A DNA stretch of 64,000 nt, taken from contig NZ_JACOOZ010000001.1 in the NCBI RefSeq assembly GCF_014287775.1, forward strand, positions 372,001 through 436,000, written 5' to 3'. A program made the position numbers and the translations under genes. Origin of the DNA: Eubacterium_G segne. GTDB lineage: Bacteria > Bacillota > Clostridia > Lachnospirales > Lachnospiraceae. Position 1 is the first letter of the stretch, and each line of letters opens with the position of its first letter. Shown here piece after piece: positions 1-8,257 of this stretch. The notes beneath the pieces are model-generated. The model did no database searches. It saw only the letters and a list, made by a program, of their open reading frames with translations, and was not told the origin of the DNA.

Positions 1-2395
1 GAATGTTAAGGTCAAGTGTGGCCTTTTCATTTCCTATCTCGTATGTCTTCTCAAAGGCATTATCCATTGAACTCATTGTATACTTTGCTTCCTTTGCACC
101 CACATGGATTTTCTGTATGTTATCAAACGGAAGTCTGTATCCTTCAGGTGCATTGGTTTCCACTAACATGTAGTAATGTTCTGAAAGTATTACGCCGTTT
201 TCCCTGTATACATCACCGTACCAATCTCCAAACTCATCCTTTTCACCAACAAGACGTCCAAATGTAAACTCCCCTTTTGCGTCAGTTTCTCCCTTTGCCG
301 TGAGTGTTGCCCCGGTTTCATCGCTTGGGATATATCCTACCATGTCGTAGTTATCCTTTGAAACCTCCCAGAGCTCAAATGTTGCTCCTGAAAGCGGTTC
401 ATTTGAGACAGAGTCTTTCTTTTTGACTGTAATGCTTCCCTCTGACAGGTCGTTGTCAACCGTTATCGGCTCCACATAGTTCTGCCTTTTGACTTCCTCA
501 CCATAATTATTAATAATCTTTATTGTTCCATCCTTTAAAAGTGTAAACACGATTGTGTAATTCACACCTGCCTTGTCAAAGTCCTCCAGTGTCTTAAGGC
601 TCTCTCCTGCGCCATGACCCAGTCCCCAGCTACCTCCGCTTGTTGTACATCCGGCCGGTCTTTTTGTCTCACGTATCATATATGTCCTGTTGGTTTCAAG
701 CTTTTCTGTCTGATACGTGTTTGTAAGGTTTCCGTTTTTATCCTTTAACTGTTCAATTGCCACCTTGTCTCCAAAGTACATTGTACCCCTTATGCTGTCC
801 GGAATGTTTCCGTCATACGGGTAATAGAAATCCTTTCCGTCACTTTTTCTCGTGTACTTGTATGTCCATATGGTAAACCCTGCATCATAAATTGGTGTTC
901 CGGTTTCCCTGTTGATTTTTTCAAGTCTTACCGGATATTTATCTGACTGTTTATCACTCGGATCATCAAACGTAAGCCTCATTGTCTGTCCTGCCCGGGT
1001 AATTCCTTTTCCTGACTTAATGCTGAAGAGCTTTGATTCCTTACTGTTAATGTGTCCGTCCGGTGCCTTTGTTTCCACTATCTTGAACTTTCCAAGGTTC
1101 TTTGCAGTGTAATAAAGGCTTTCACTGGTGACTGTTCCGTCACTTCCGGATGTTATTGGATTGGTAACCGCATTACCTAAGTTGTTATTAGCTGCCACCT
1201 TAGTGTCATACTTTCCGGTATCGGCATTGAATGCATATATGGTAAACTCTGCGCCCTTAAGTTTCTTTGCCGTTCCCGTTTCTTCCTTTACCACTGTTAC
1301 ATCAACGTATGGAATGTGGTCTTCGAGCTGTTTAAGACACAGCTTTGCAAGGTTTCCCATGGTGACAAGCCATGACGGTTTTAAACCCTTGACACCGTCT
1401 TTTGTGAGCGACAGTGTTCCACCGCCTGCTCCGTCCTTAATCTTTCCCCAGTCTATTGTAAACTCTGCCGGGGCATTGCCTGCATTGGATGTTGTTCCCG
1501 ACACGTTTACTGTTTCATACATGTAATACTTAACGCTGCCGTCATAGTTTCCGTCCCTTGACAGGGTGATTGTGTCCACTCCGTGTTTATCAAGGACAAA
1601 GGTTCCCACTTTCTTTCCGTTTTTTGAATCCTCGTGGATTTCATACTTTGTTCCTGCAAGGGACAGACCTGAGTTTTTGATGTCCAGGTTCTTATCAATC
1701 TTAATCTTTACCGTCTTGTCTGAATACACGTTTCCGGTAAGCATTGTCTGTGAGGCATTTGCCGTCCACTTAAGCAGTGCAACCTTGTTGTTGTATGTTC
1801 CCTTTGCACCTTCCTTTATGTAAGCAAAGGCCGTGTTATACACCATTTCTGCCTTGGCATCATCAAATCCCACAAGGCTCTTCATTGAGGAGATAAAGCC
1901 CTCCTTAAATCCGTTTCCGTCATATGCCGATGCTGCAAAATTTCCTGAATGGATTCTTTCGAGGATGACTGTTCTCCACACAAAAAGCTGTGTGGCAAAC
2001 CTTGCCGCATTGGTTCGGTATTCGTTTACATGGTCGTAATAAAAAGCCATAAGTGCCTTATAATATTTTATGCCATATCCTGATGTGTAGTCTGCTGACG
2101 TGTAGGCATTTTCCTTTCCTGTTTCAGATACTCCCGGCGAAAGACAGAAGCCTGTTCTTCTTGCTCCGCCGCTTGTCATGTCATCAGCCTCAATTACGGT
2201 TGCCCCGGTTGATGCCTTAAGTCCCGAAAGTCTCATGTAGTTTCCATGTGTAAGTGTTCCCTTGTGGACTCCCGATACCGGAAAGCTTCCTGAAGCTTCA
2301 ACCGTTTTTCCCGGATGTCCTGAATAGTTAAACATTGACAGTGCCATTATTACTACCAGCACCATCGAGATAATCTTTTTACCCCTTCTTTTCAT
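1..2395 (-). CDS. Thioester-domain surface adhesin with Cna-B-like repeats (partial, runs off left edge)
   Basis: About 798 codons are visible and the C-terminus lies outside the window. The start ATG follows a strong GGAGG site. Residues 7-34 form a signal peptide. Cys84 (context TGFCLSP) and Gln136 (context FATQLFVW) match the Cys and TQxA-type Gln pair of Gram-positive thioester domains, which form an internal thioester able to bond covalently to host targets. Several downstream Cna-B/SpaA-like modules follow, with E-box-like stretches such as FKIVETKAPDGH and MLVETNAPEGYR, typical of isopeptide-stabilised stalks. It lies downstream of a major pilin and a class C sortase, so a pilus-tip adhesin role is inferred. 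The sorting signal is not visible. Confidence 0.85.
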   Translation of the reverse strand, partial: MKRRGKKIISMVLVVIMALSMFNYSGHPGKTVEASGSFPVSGVHKGTLTHGNYMRLSGLKASTGATVIEADDMTSGGARRTGFCLSPGVSETGKENAYTSADYTSGYGIKYYKALMAFYYDHVNEYRTNAARFATQLFVWRTVILERIHSGNFAASAYDGNGFKEGFISSMKSLVGFDDAKAEMVYNTAFAYIKEGAKGTYNNKVALLKWTANASQTMLTGNVYSDKTVKIKIDKNLDIKNSGLSLAGTKYEIHEDSKNGKKVGTFVLDKHGVDTITLSRDGNYDGSVKYYMYETVNVSGTTSNAGNAPAEFTIDWGKIKDGAGGGTLSLTKDGVKGLKPSWLVTMGNLAKLCLKQLEDHIPYVDVTVVKEETGTAKKLKGAEFTIYAFNADTGKYDTKVAANNNLGNAVTNPITSGSDGTVTSESLYYTAKNLGKFKIVETKAPDGHINSKESKLFSIKSGKGITRAGQTMRLTFDDPSDKQSDKYPVRLEKINRETGTPIYDAGFTIWTYKYTRKSDGKDFYYPYDGNIPDSIRGTMYFGDKVAIEQLKDKNGNLTNTYQTEKLETNRTYMIRETKRPAGCTTSGGSWGLGHGAGESLKTLEDFDKAGVNYTIVFTLLKDGTIKIINNYGEEVKRQNYVEPITVDNDLSEGSITVKKKDSVSNEPLSGATFELWEVSKDNYDMVGYIPSDETGATLTAKGETDAKGEFTFGRLVGEKDEFGDWYGDVYRENGVILSEHYYMLVETNAPEGYRLPFDNIQKIHVGAKEAKYTMSSMDNAFEKTYEIGNEKATLDLNI

Positions 2396-2471
2396 TTTCT
2401 TTTTCCTCCTAGTATTCTTAATTTAAAATTTTCTAAACCTTTTGTTTCTGCTCCTTTCCCTAAATTTGTAT

Positions 2472-2518
2472 ATAAAAAAACACAACCCATACCCAAACGT
2501 ATGAATTGTGTTTTTTAT
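2472..2518 (-). terminator. Rho-independent terminator after the transglutaminase-like gene
   Basis: A long hairpin has arms made of an A-run plus CACAA and CATAC, pairing with GTATG, TTGTG and a T-run. It starts about 20 nt past the stop at 2538. The T-run is present on both strands, so it could also stop plus-strand transcription. It separates the transglutaminase-like gene from the adhesin, whose own promoter must then lie in 2396-2471 or be reached by read-through. Confidence 0.75.
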
Positions 2519-2537
2519 ATTTTATGTGTTATAAAGC

Positions 2538-3938
2538 TTATTCAGGGAGGTTATAAAGTTCATCATCTGTAAATGACTGACCTGTAATTCCCTCCTTTTT
2601 GCATCTTTGATAATGATTTATTGTATCTATCGGATGTGTACTGATATATTCATCCGTCCAGTAATCCTTATCCAGATGATTAATTAAACTATCATCAATG
2701 TAATCATATCCCATAAAAAAAGAGTATGTTATTCCTTTACCATTTCTTCCCACGGCTGCATCCGTAATATCGACCACATACCAGTAATCACCAAGCTTAA
2801 TCAGGTTCCACGCATGATTTCCAATTTTGTCTGCCAGCACATAGTCACACTCAATTCCAACGTATCTGCATAACACGGCATATGTTTTTGAGTACCCTCC
2901 ACATACGGTTTTTTTATTAAACAGTGTACCGTAAAGGTGCTGCTCATGACCTGGAAGATAATAGTCAATGTTCTTTGCAAGATATCTTCCAAGTCTATAT
3001 GCCTTTTCCTCATCTATCATGTCATCCTTTATGTGTGTAACCTCAACTATTCTCTGCATCTCTGCGAGAAGTTCCTTATACTCCCTTTCATTGTACCAGT
3101 CAACCAGACTCCAGTAAGGAGATGTAATAAAACCATACTGGTAGCTGTCGCATTCTCTATATATCGTATAATCATTTAACTTATATGCTGTGCCTCTGTA
3201 GGTATCCGATTTTTCAATCTGACCTAAAAACCTGTCAATGTTATCCTCTCTCCAGTCCACATCCTGCGTTGGCTTTTTAGTGTTATCTTTTTTTACACCT
3301 GGCTTGTTACCCTTGCCGTTATCACTTTGGGCATCATCAGGTGTAATACCATTTGAACTGATCTTTTTTCTGTTATTGTATAATGTAAGCGTAACTTTCT
3401 TAATTGAATCTACACCTGAAGCAACATTTATTGTCTTTGTCTTTTGAATGTTATTTTCCTTTTGATTTTTGCCATTGTTTCCTGTAATGTCCACATTCAG
3501 CCTATAACCTGCCTTACAGTGAACCGTTATTTTTCTGTCATTGGTCTTGTAGGCTTTTACAACTGCCTTTTCTGATTTGTAGCCATCTTTCTGCCACCAC
3601 AATGTCCGTTTAACCTGTTTGGTAACTGATGCGTATTTCTTACGGGATTTTTTAATCTTCACTGTAATTTTATCACCTTGGTTCCGGGTTCCTATTTTCA
3701 CTGAAAAACTTTTTCTGTAATGTGTCTTGTTGTGAAGAACTTTCGAACCCTGCTTGATGACAAGTCTGTATTTTTTAAGATTGCATCGTCCTTTTACATA
3801 CTTATTATAATCTGCATATATGTTATCAACTTTCAATTTCTGCGATTTCTGTTTTGCCTGAACTCCACTTCCACAAAACGTTGTTACCATTAATGCAAGA
3901 GCAAGTGTTACCATTAGTTTTTTTACTGTTTTCTTCAT
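2538..3938 (-). CDS. Secreted transglutaminase-like (cysteine protease fold) protein
   Basis: The 466-residue product starts with a signal peptide (residues about 7-28, ending in VQA). Residues 30-205 are Lys-rich with repeated short beta-strand patterns, possibly cell-wall binding. A disordered linker around 205-225 precedes the catalytic domain. That domain shows Cys346 (TVCGGYSKTYA), His375 (NHAWN) and Asp390 (VDITDAA), the Cys-His-Asp order of the transglutaminase core superfamily. Such proteins cross-link or cleave peptides at the surface; the substrate here is unknown. It lies among pilus genes, which suggests a surface-assembly or adhesion role. It starts at an ATG after GGGAGG. Confidence 0.8.
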   Translation of the reverse strand: MKKTVKKLMVTLALALMVTTFCGSGVQAKQKSQKLKVDNIYADYNKYVKGRCNLKKYRLVIKQGSKVLHNKTHYRKSFSVKIGTRNQGDKITVKIKKSRKKYASVTKQVKRTLWWQKDGYKSEKAVVKAYKTNDRKITVHCKAGYRLNVDITGNNGKNQKENNIQKTKTINVASGVDSIKKVTLTLYNNRKKISSNGITPDDAQSDNGKGNKPGVKKDNTKKPTQDVDWREDNIDRFLGQIEKSDTYRGTAYKLNDYTIYRECDSYQYGFITSPYWSLVDWYNEREYKELLAEMQRIVEVTHIKDDMIDEEKAYRLGRYLAKNIDYYLPGHEQHLYGTLFNKKTVCGGYSKTYAVLCRYVGIECDYVLADKIGNHAWNLIKLGDYWYVVDITDAAVGRNGKGITYSFFMGYDYIDDSLINHLDKDYWTDEYISTHPIDTINHYQRCKKEGITGQSFTDDELYNLPE

Positions 3939-3961
3939 GCCTTAACCTCCCAAAACATGAT

Positions 3962-3989
3962 TTGCAATTTCAGATGTATGTGTTATAAT
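3962..3989 (+). promoter_or_regulatory. Promoter of the antitoxin RNA
   Basis: TTGCAA at 3962-3967 and a perfect TATAAT at 3984-3989 are 16 bp apart on the plus strand, opposite to every flanking gene. Transcription would begin near 3996 and run into the toxin gene's 3' end. Confidence 0.65.
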
Positions 3990-3995
3990 GAACTT

Positions 3996-4092
3996 AAGCA
4001 AAGGACTGAAAGCTAGATAAAGTCTAGCCGCCGGTTGATTGTGTGTTATAAAAATAACGTCCTAATCAATTGTCAAGCAAGGGCGTTATTTT
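3996..4092 (+). ncRNA. Candidate antitoxin RNA, convergent with the toxin gene
   Basis: The inferred RNA of about 97 nt runs from the plus-strand promoter to the T-run of a bidirectional hairpin. It carries a small stem (GCTAGA at 4012-4017 with TCTAGC at 4023-4028) and then the terminator stem. Its last nucleotides are complementary to the end of the toxin reading frame and its 3' UTR. This convergent arrangement with 3' overlap is the layout of type I systems such as TxpA/RatA. No open reading frame of note lies in it. RNA evidence would be needed to confirm it. Confidence 0.55.
4051..4092. terminator. Bidirectional terminator shared by toxin mRNA and antitoxin RNA
   Basis: Arms 4051-4063 and 4080-4092 pair (AAATAACG with CGTTATTT plus CCT with AGG and one wobble) around a 16-nt loop. 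T-runs are present on both strands. The toxin stop codon at 4086-4088 lies inside the stem, so the two RNAs are complementary through the whole structure. Confidence 0.75.
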
Positions 4093-4181
4093 TTTGCATT
4101 AATGATAGCTAATACAAGCATAATAACCGTGCAAAGCATAATTACAAAGTTGAATAAATCATCATATGTAACCATTGGCAT
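4086..4181 (-). CDS. Small hydrophobic putative holin-like type I toxin
   Basis: The 31-residue peptide (29 from the second ATG at 4175) begins MPMVTYDDLFNFVIML, continues as one transmembrane helix and ends in AKK. This matches the putative holin-like toxin family: a short polar N-terminus, one membrane span and a basic tail. A GGGAG ribosome site lies 3 nt before the first ATG and 9 nt before the second, so the second start (MVTYDD) is more likely. Such peptides insert into the membrane and are silenced by an antisense RNA. The stop codon lies within a bidirectional terminator. The closest upstream regulatory signal on this strand is a promoter overlapped by an SOS box. Confidence 0.7.
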   Translation of the reverse strand: MPMVTYDDLFNFVIMLCTVIMLVLAIINAKK

Positions 4182-4218
4182 CAGCTCCCTTCATTTGTTA
4201 TTCCGGCAGCTGACATTT

Positions 4219-4251
4219 CGCCCCTTCAGTCCCCTGACTAAGTTCATTATA
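4219..4251 (-). promoter_or_regulatory. Toxin-proximal -10 region, inverted copy of the antitoxin promoter start
   Basis: On the minus strand TATAATGAACTTA (first 13 bases identical to the antitoxin promoter at 3984-3996) is followed by a variable hexamer and GGACTGAA, as on the plus strand. If used as a promoter, the toxin mRNA would start near 4239. The -35 is poor, so it may instead be a conserved RNA 5' element. Confidence 0.45.
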
Positions 4252-4318
4252 TTTTCTGAATTTTACTTTTATATATTACCTATGAAAACCCTATTTTTCC
4301 ATTGGTTTTCATAAGGCA

Positions 4319-4357
4319 ATTATAGCACGAAGCATCAGATATGTAAACATACGTTCG
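4319..4357 (-). promoter_or_regulatory. SOS (LexA) box overlapping a promoter upstream of the toxin
   Basis: On the minus strand CGAACGTATGTTTA (4344-4357) fits the Gram-positive LexA consensus (CGAAC, four bases, GTTY) and the clostridial form GAAC-N4-GTTT. It overlaps a TTTACA -35 (4342-4347), which is 17 bp from a perfect TATAAT (4319-4324). The predicted transcript starts near 4312 and reads towards the holin-like toxin. It opens with a 10-codon reading frame (MKTNGKIGFS) inside a hairpin (4281-4313). Confidence 0.65.
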
Positions 4358-4375
4358 TATCGAATCTGAATATTT

Positions 4376-5209
4376 TTACCTGATTCTTATTTTATTAATT
4401 ACCTTAACAACAGTTATAAAGATTAAGGCTGCAGACAACCCGGCCAATACGGAAATGATATAATCCGATTGCCATCTTGATATGTATTTTTTTGTTTTTG
4501 TGGGTTCAGAATCAGCCTTAATGTCTGTTCTTTCCCCCATCACCAAAAGCCGGTGTGTATTAATTCCATATGGAGTACATGTTACCAGGGTTGCATAATC
4601 TTTGTCAGGCTTAATTGAAAGAATGCCAATATTCTCAGGCTTTATTACCTTAATGTCATATACTCTGTATGCCATTCTTTTTCCAAGAACCGTTATATAA
4701 AATACATCCCCAACACTCATTTCCGTCAGGTCAGTAAACATCTTTGCCCGGTTAAGCCCTGTATGAGCCGTTATTACCGTATGTGTTCCCACTCCACCTG
4801 TCGGAAGTGATGAGCCCTGAAGGTGTCCCGCTCCCTTTTCAAGTACGTCCGGATTTGATGTATGATATATTGGAAGTGTAACAGATATAACCGGAATTTC
4901 TATGTATCCCATCATGCCATCTGCATTCATGTTTAAAAGCCCGTTATAACTTTTACTTAAAGTCTCCTTTTTTTCATCAAACGGATCCGTGAACACACTC
5001 CCACTGTTAAGCAGATTCTTATTATACTCATCTGCCCTCAGAACTTCTTTATCAATCAGCTTCTTATTTGTGTCGTTGACCTTTTTTGTAAGTGAAGTAA
5101 CCTCGGACTTTGCCTGATTCTCATATATATAATTGCTTATGAAGGGGTAGGAAGCTGTTCCCACCCCGACTATAACAATCATTATGCTGATTATTTTTCT
5201 TAGTTTCAT
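4376..5209 (-). CDS. srtC: Class C (pilin-polymerising) sortase
   Basis: The 277-residue membrane transpeptidase has an N-terminal membrane anchor (residues 7-28) and a C-terminal transmembrane segment (about 252-272), the topology usual for class C sortases. The catalytic triad is visible: His149 (TAHTGL), Cys211 (TLVTC) and Arg220 (INTHR). An aspartate-containing stretch near residues 74-79 (TDPFDE) could be the lid that occludes the active site in this class. It starts 3 nt after the pilin stop codon, so the two are co-transcribed. Its job would be joining the sorting-signal Thr of one pilin to the pilin-motif Lys of the next. Confidence 0.92.
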   Translation of the reverse strand: MKLRKIISIMIVIVGVGTASYPFISNYIYENQAKSEVTSLTKKVNDTNKKLIDKEVLRADEYNKNLLNSGSVFTDPFDEKKETLSKSYNGLLNMNADGMMGYIEIPVISVTLPIYHTSNPDVLEKGAGHLQGSSLPTGGVGTHTVITAHTGLNRAKMFTDLTEMSVGDVFYITVLGKRMAYRVYDIKVIKPENIGILSIKPDKDYATLVTCTPYGINTHRLLVMGERTDIKADSEPTKTKKYISRWQSDYIISVLAGLSAALIFITVVKVINKIRIR

Positions 5210-5212
5210 TTT

Positions 5213-7144
5213 CTATTCTTCAGATTTTTCTTTGCCTTTTCCAATTATAAGACCAAATACTATGGCCATGGCTCCAAGAAATGTGAAAATATAAATACCT
5301 GCACGTCCTGTCTGTGGAATGTTAAATGATTTTTCATTAACAACCTTCAAAACAACCTCTGCATTTGCTGAATCTGCATTATCTGAACTTTCCTTCATGT
5401 TTGATTTTTCCTGATCAACTGTAGCTGATGCTGACCTGGTATCAACGGTTACATTATCATTAAGTGTCTTTCCCTGTACGATACCATCATTTGCAACAGT
5501 TACAACCGTTTTACTCTGTGTTCCCGTAATATTTGCCTCTGTTGGTGTTATTGTTGCTTTTGTGGAATTAATCTTTACATTGATTGAATCCTTGAGCAGA
5601 CTGTATCCTTTGTCTGTTGCCGTCTCGGTAATGGTATATTCATCAGCCTCAATTCCGTTAATTTTAAGTGTTCCGGAAGCTGCGGGACTGAATACCGTTG
5701 CATCTGATTGATTTGCTGTTCTTCCCGTAACATAGTATACTCCGTCACTTTCGGTGGCAATTACATAATATCCGTCTGTTATGTTCTTAACTACAAACTT
5801 AACCTTTGTTGCATCTCCTGCATTGTCCTCAAACTCTTTTGTCATGTTAAGACCATATGTATACACAATACATTCATCTGTAAGAATATCATAATATCTG
5901 TCACTTGTTCTTTTCCATGTAAGAACAACATCATTTGGATTTCCCTTGTCGCCTGTAACTACTGAAGCATTGCTGTTTACTGTCGCAGTGTAGAATACTG
6001 CAATGTACTTGTCCGAATATTTTTCGTTGATTTCCTTTAAGCCCTCAGCAGTAATTACAACATCCATTGTATTGTTTTCATCATCATATGTTGTATTAAA
6101 TTTACCGTCTGCTTTTTTCCAGACTGCAACTGCCCCGCTTTCATCAACATTACTTACGTTCACATCATTAATGCCATCTTCGCTGTCATAAATGGCAACC
6201 ACTGCATCCTTTCCATATGTGATTCCTTTTGACATCTTGTCGTTAAAACTGTATGTTGTAAGATACGTTGCGGTAGAAGTGATGTGTGGCATTTTTGATA
6301 ACAGGTAATAATCAAGTGTTTCGCCCTCTGTTGCTGTCACGGTATCCTGATACTTATATTCTTCCCTGTCTGAGATAAAGCTGTCACTTGCAAGTTCAGT
6401 TACGACATTGGCTGTATCAGTATTGTTTCTTACCTTTTTTTCAAGTGTAGGATTTCCTGTCTGATTCTTTGGATATAGATCAATGTCATAAAACCAGCTT
6501 TCACCGTCTGAATCCGTCATTGGAACGGAAACAAAAAACGGGTCTGTTGTCGATACAACGTCTTCCGGAACCTTTGTTTCAACTATGAGATACAGTCCCA
6601 GGTCAAGGTTATTCTTTGATGTTATTCCTTCAGCAGATGTCTGTTCCATTGCTGTTCCGGATGTAATGTATTTTTCAAGTTTATTCTTTGTTTCAGTATT
6701 CTTAATTAGAGCATCTGACAAAGCCTTACTTATCTTTCCTGATGTGAAATAATCCTTCCCGTTTACAGTCTTTTTATCATTGTCAGATAAACCCAACACC
6801 ATTTGGAGATCAGCCGGGATTTCATACATAAGTTTTACCGTTCCGTTGTCATTATCCTGAATGACATCTCCAACCTTAAGGTATGTAAACTCAACACCCT
6901 TTATTGCATATTTCTTAAGTGCATCTTCCGCTGCACTGTTCTTCTTTCCGTCTGACACAAAACCTGACGTGTCAACGTTTGCATTTGTTGCCGCAGTCAG
7001 ATCATACTTGTGTATCGTTATGCTTCCTTTTTTTGAAGTGTCAATGGTTACATCATCCGCCAAAACCACTGAACCCATGCACAGCGACATGATAAGCGCC
7101 ATGCTCATTAATGTTGCTAAAATTCTCTTAATTCCTTTTGTCAT
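5213..7144 (-). CDS. Major pilin subunit (SpaA/Cna-B type backbone)
   Basis: The 643-residue product has a signal peptide (1-29), a pilin motif YPKN with candidate linkage Lys226, Cna-B type domains, an E-box around ADEYTITETA near residue 500, and a C-terminal sorting signal IPQTG (609-613) followed by a hydrophobic helix and the charged tail KGKEKSEE. These are the hallmarks of a sortase-polymerised backbone pilin. IPQTG replaces the usual LPXTG. The gene heads the operon and is followed directly by its class C sortase. It has an AGGAGG site 9 nt before the ATG and a long leader containing two hairpin terminators. Confidence 0.9.
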   Translation of the reverse strand: MTKGIKRILATLMSMALIMSLCMGSVVLADDVTIDTSKKGSITIHKYDLTAATNANVDTSGFVSDGKKNSAAEDALKKYAIKGVEFTYLKVGDVIQDNDNGTVKLMYEIPADLQMVLGLSDNDKKTVNGKDYFTSGKISKALSDALIKNTETKNKLEKYITSGTAMEQTSAEGITSKNNLDLGLYLIVETKVPEDVVSTTDPFFVSVPMTDSDGESWFYDIDLYPKNQTGNPTLEKKVRNNTDTANVVTELASDSFISDREEYKYQDTVTATEGETLDYYLLSKMPHITSTATYLTTYSFNDKMSKGITYGKDAVVAIYDSEDGINDVNVSNVDESGAVAVWKKADGKFNTTYDDENNTMDVVITAEGLKEINEKYSDKYIAVFYTATVNSNASVVTGDKGNPNDVVLTWKRTSDRYYDILTDECIVYTYGLNMTKEFEDNAGDATKVKFVVKNITDGYYVIATESDGVYYVTGRTANQSDATVFSPAASGTLKINGIEADEYTITETATDKGYSLLKDSINVKINSTKATITPTEANITGTQSKTVVTVANDGIVQGKTLNDNVTVDTRSASATVDQEKSNMKESSDNADSANAEVVLKVVNEKSFNIPQTGRAGIYIFTFLGAMAIVFGLIIGKGKEKSEE

Positions 7145-7194
7145 TTAACTTTTCCTCCTGATTTTAAATTTCAACTGTTGTCTTTCCTTCTCTT

Positions 7195-7206
7195 CTAAGT
7201 TTTCAT
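7195..7206 (-). other. Three-codon leader reading frame before the pilin gene
   Basis: An AAAGGAGGG site sits 4 nt before ATG AAA ACT TAG, encoding only Met-Lys-Thr. The ribosome site is as strong as that of the pilin gene about 50 nt downstream. It may be fortuitous or may load ribosomes in the leader between the hairpins and the pilin start. Confidence 0.3.
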
Positions 7207-7238
7207 GTACCCTCCTTTCACCTATTCTTATTAGTTGC

Positions 7239-7304
7239 ACAAAAAAAAACAGCATATAGCTGTTTTTTGTAAAAAAGGCAGTAACCCGACCGGGAAACTG
7301 TCTT
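7239..7304 (-). terminator. Tandem intrinsic terminators in the pilin leader
   Basis: Reading on the minus strand, a first hairpin (7277-7302, arms GACAGTTTCCCG and CGGGTTACTGCC) is followed by six T. A second (7239-7270, arms ACAAAAAACAGC and GCTGTTTTTTTTTGT) follows at once. They end the J-domain gene's transcript. Because a possible pilin promoter lies upstream at 7327-7355, they could also act as attenuators of the pilus operon. Confidence 0.75.
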
Positions 7305-7326
7305 CATTTATTTTTTTTACAATTAT

Positions 7327-7375
7327 ATTATACTACCATTAAGAAGGGTTTAACAGGTTACATTTGGTTACATTT
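7327..7375 (-). promoter_or_regulatory. Candidate pilus operon promoter with 10-bp tandem direct repeats
   Basis: On the minus strand two head-to-tail copies of AAATGTAACC (7356-7375) abut a weak -35 (TGTTAA, 7350-7355), 17 bp from TATAAT (7327-7332). A third, degenerate unit (TGTTAAACCC) follows. Helically phased repeats beside a weak -35 are typical of activator sites. The regulator is not identified. Confidence 0.45.
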
Positions 7376-8120
7376 AAAATCGTTCACTTATGATTTTCTC
7401 ATATGCATTCATTATTGCCTGCGTTTTTTCCTGACTTCCGTTTTGGGCATCAGGATGGAATATCTTAAGCAGCTCCCTATACCTTTTTTTTAAATCCTCC
7501 ATGCTACTGCAGCCATCAAACAATTCCTCGTAATAATCTGTCTGACTGTCATTTACCACGTCATCCTTGTGTGTTTCATAGTATTCCTTATAGTAGTCAT
7601 ATTTTGCATTATGAACACTCTGTTCGTACTCACGCTGTTTCTGTTCCTCATATTTTTTTCTTAACGTATCATTTATCTGGTTAATTGTTTCAGCGTTTTT
7701 TTGTGCATCCATACTTCCTCCCCTGAGGTCGGCATATATGTTGTCAGATGTATCGCCCATCTCCCTGTAATATGAATAGCCATGCAGTCCCAATGCAATA
7801 ATAAATCCAACTACGGTAAGAACAATGGTCCATGTCTTGTCCAGTTTAGTGTGAGCCTCATACCAGACCAATGCAGCCACAACGCCGGATAATACCACTG
7901 ATAACACATATCTTACTATCTTGACATGATACATTAAAATGACAAACAATACCGCAACAACTATTCCGACAATAACACAGAAGGCAGGATGCATCACCTT
8001 TTCGGTCTTTAGCTCTAAGGCAATAAAACTGAATATAATCACGGCCTCTCCCTGTATGATGTCATACAGGCATAAAAGCAATCCAAGTCCGATAAATACT
8101 GATAATACTAATTCATACAT
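7374..8120 (-). CDS. Membrane protein with C-terminal J domain (DnaJ-like)
   Basis: The 248-residue protein has several hydrophobic segments in residues 1-120, then a charged Tyr/Lys/Glu-rich linker, and a C-terminal J domain. The J domain includes KKRYRELLKIFHPDAQNGS, with the HPD motif required to stimulate an Hsp70 ATPase, followed by a helix ending in AYEKII. Membrane J proteins recruit DnaK to a local substrate; none can be named here. It is a single gene flanked by terminators downstream and a non-coding stretch upstream. The start has only a weak ribosome site. Confidence 0.75.
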   Translation of the reverse strand: MYELVLSVFIGLGLLLCLYDIIQGEAVIIFSFIALELKTEKVMHPAFCVIVGIVVAVLFVILMYHVKIVRYVLSVVLSGVVAALVWYEAHTKLDKTWTIVLTVVGFIIALGLHGYSYYREMGDTSDNIYADLRGGSMDAQKNAETINQINDTLRKKYEEQKQREYEQSVHNAKYDYYKEYYETHKDDVVNDSQTDYYEELFDGCSSMEDLKKRYRELLKIFHPDAQNGSQEKTQAIMNAYEKIISERF

Positions 8121-8257
8121 AAATGTTTTCTCCTTTCATCTCTGCCATTATTTTACAATATTCGACTCAAAAATGGAATTTTTTCTTTTAAGGTTTTTTG
8201 TAAAATTTACTTTTTTTTATTTTAACCCTTAAGTACCACATACAATGACAATTTAAG

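Noticed and set aside
1128..1526. Plus-strand frame of 132 codons opposite the adhesin gene
   Set aside because: It is a shadow of the repetitive adhesin coding sequence and has no ribosome site.
7271..7304. Cyclic-di-GMP riboswitch in the pilin leader
   Set aside because: The CGGGTTACTGCC stretch superficially recalls its 3' part, but the conserved core is absent and the sequence folds as a simple terminator.
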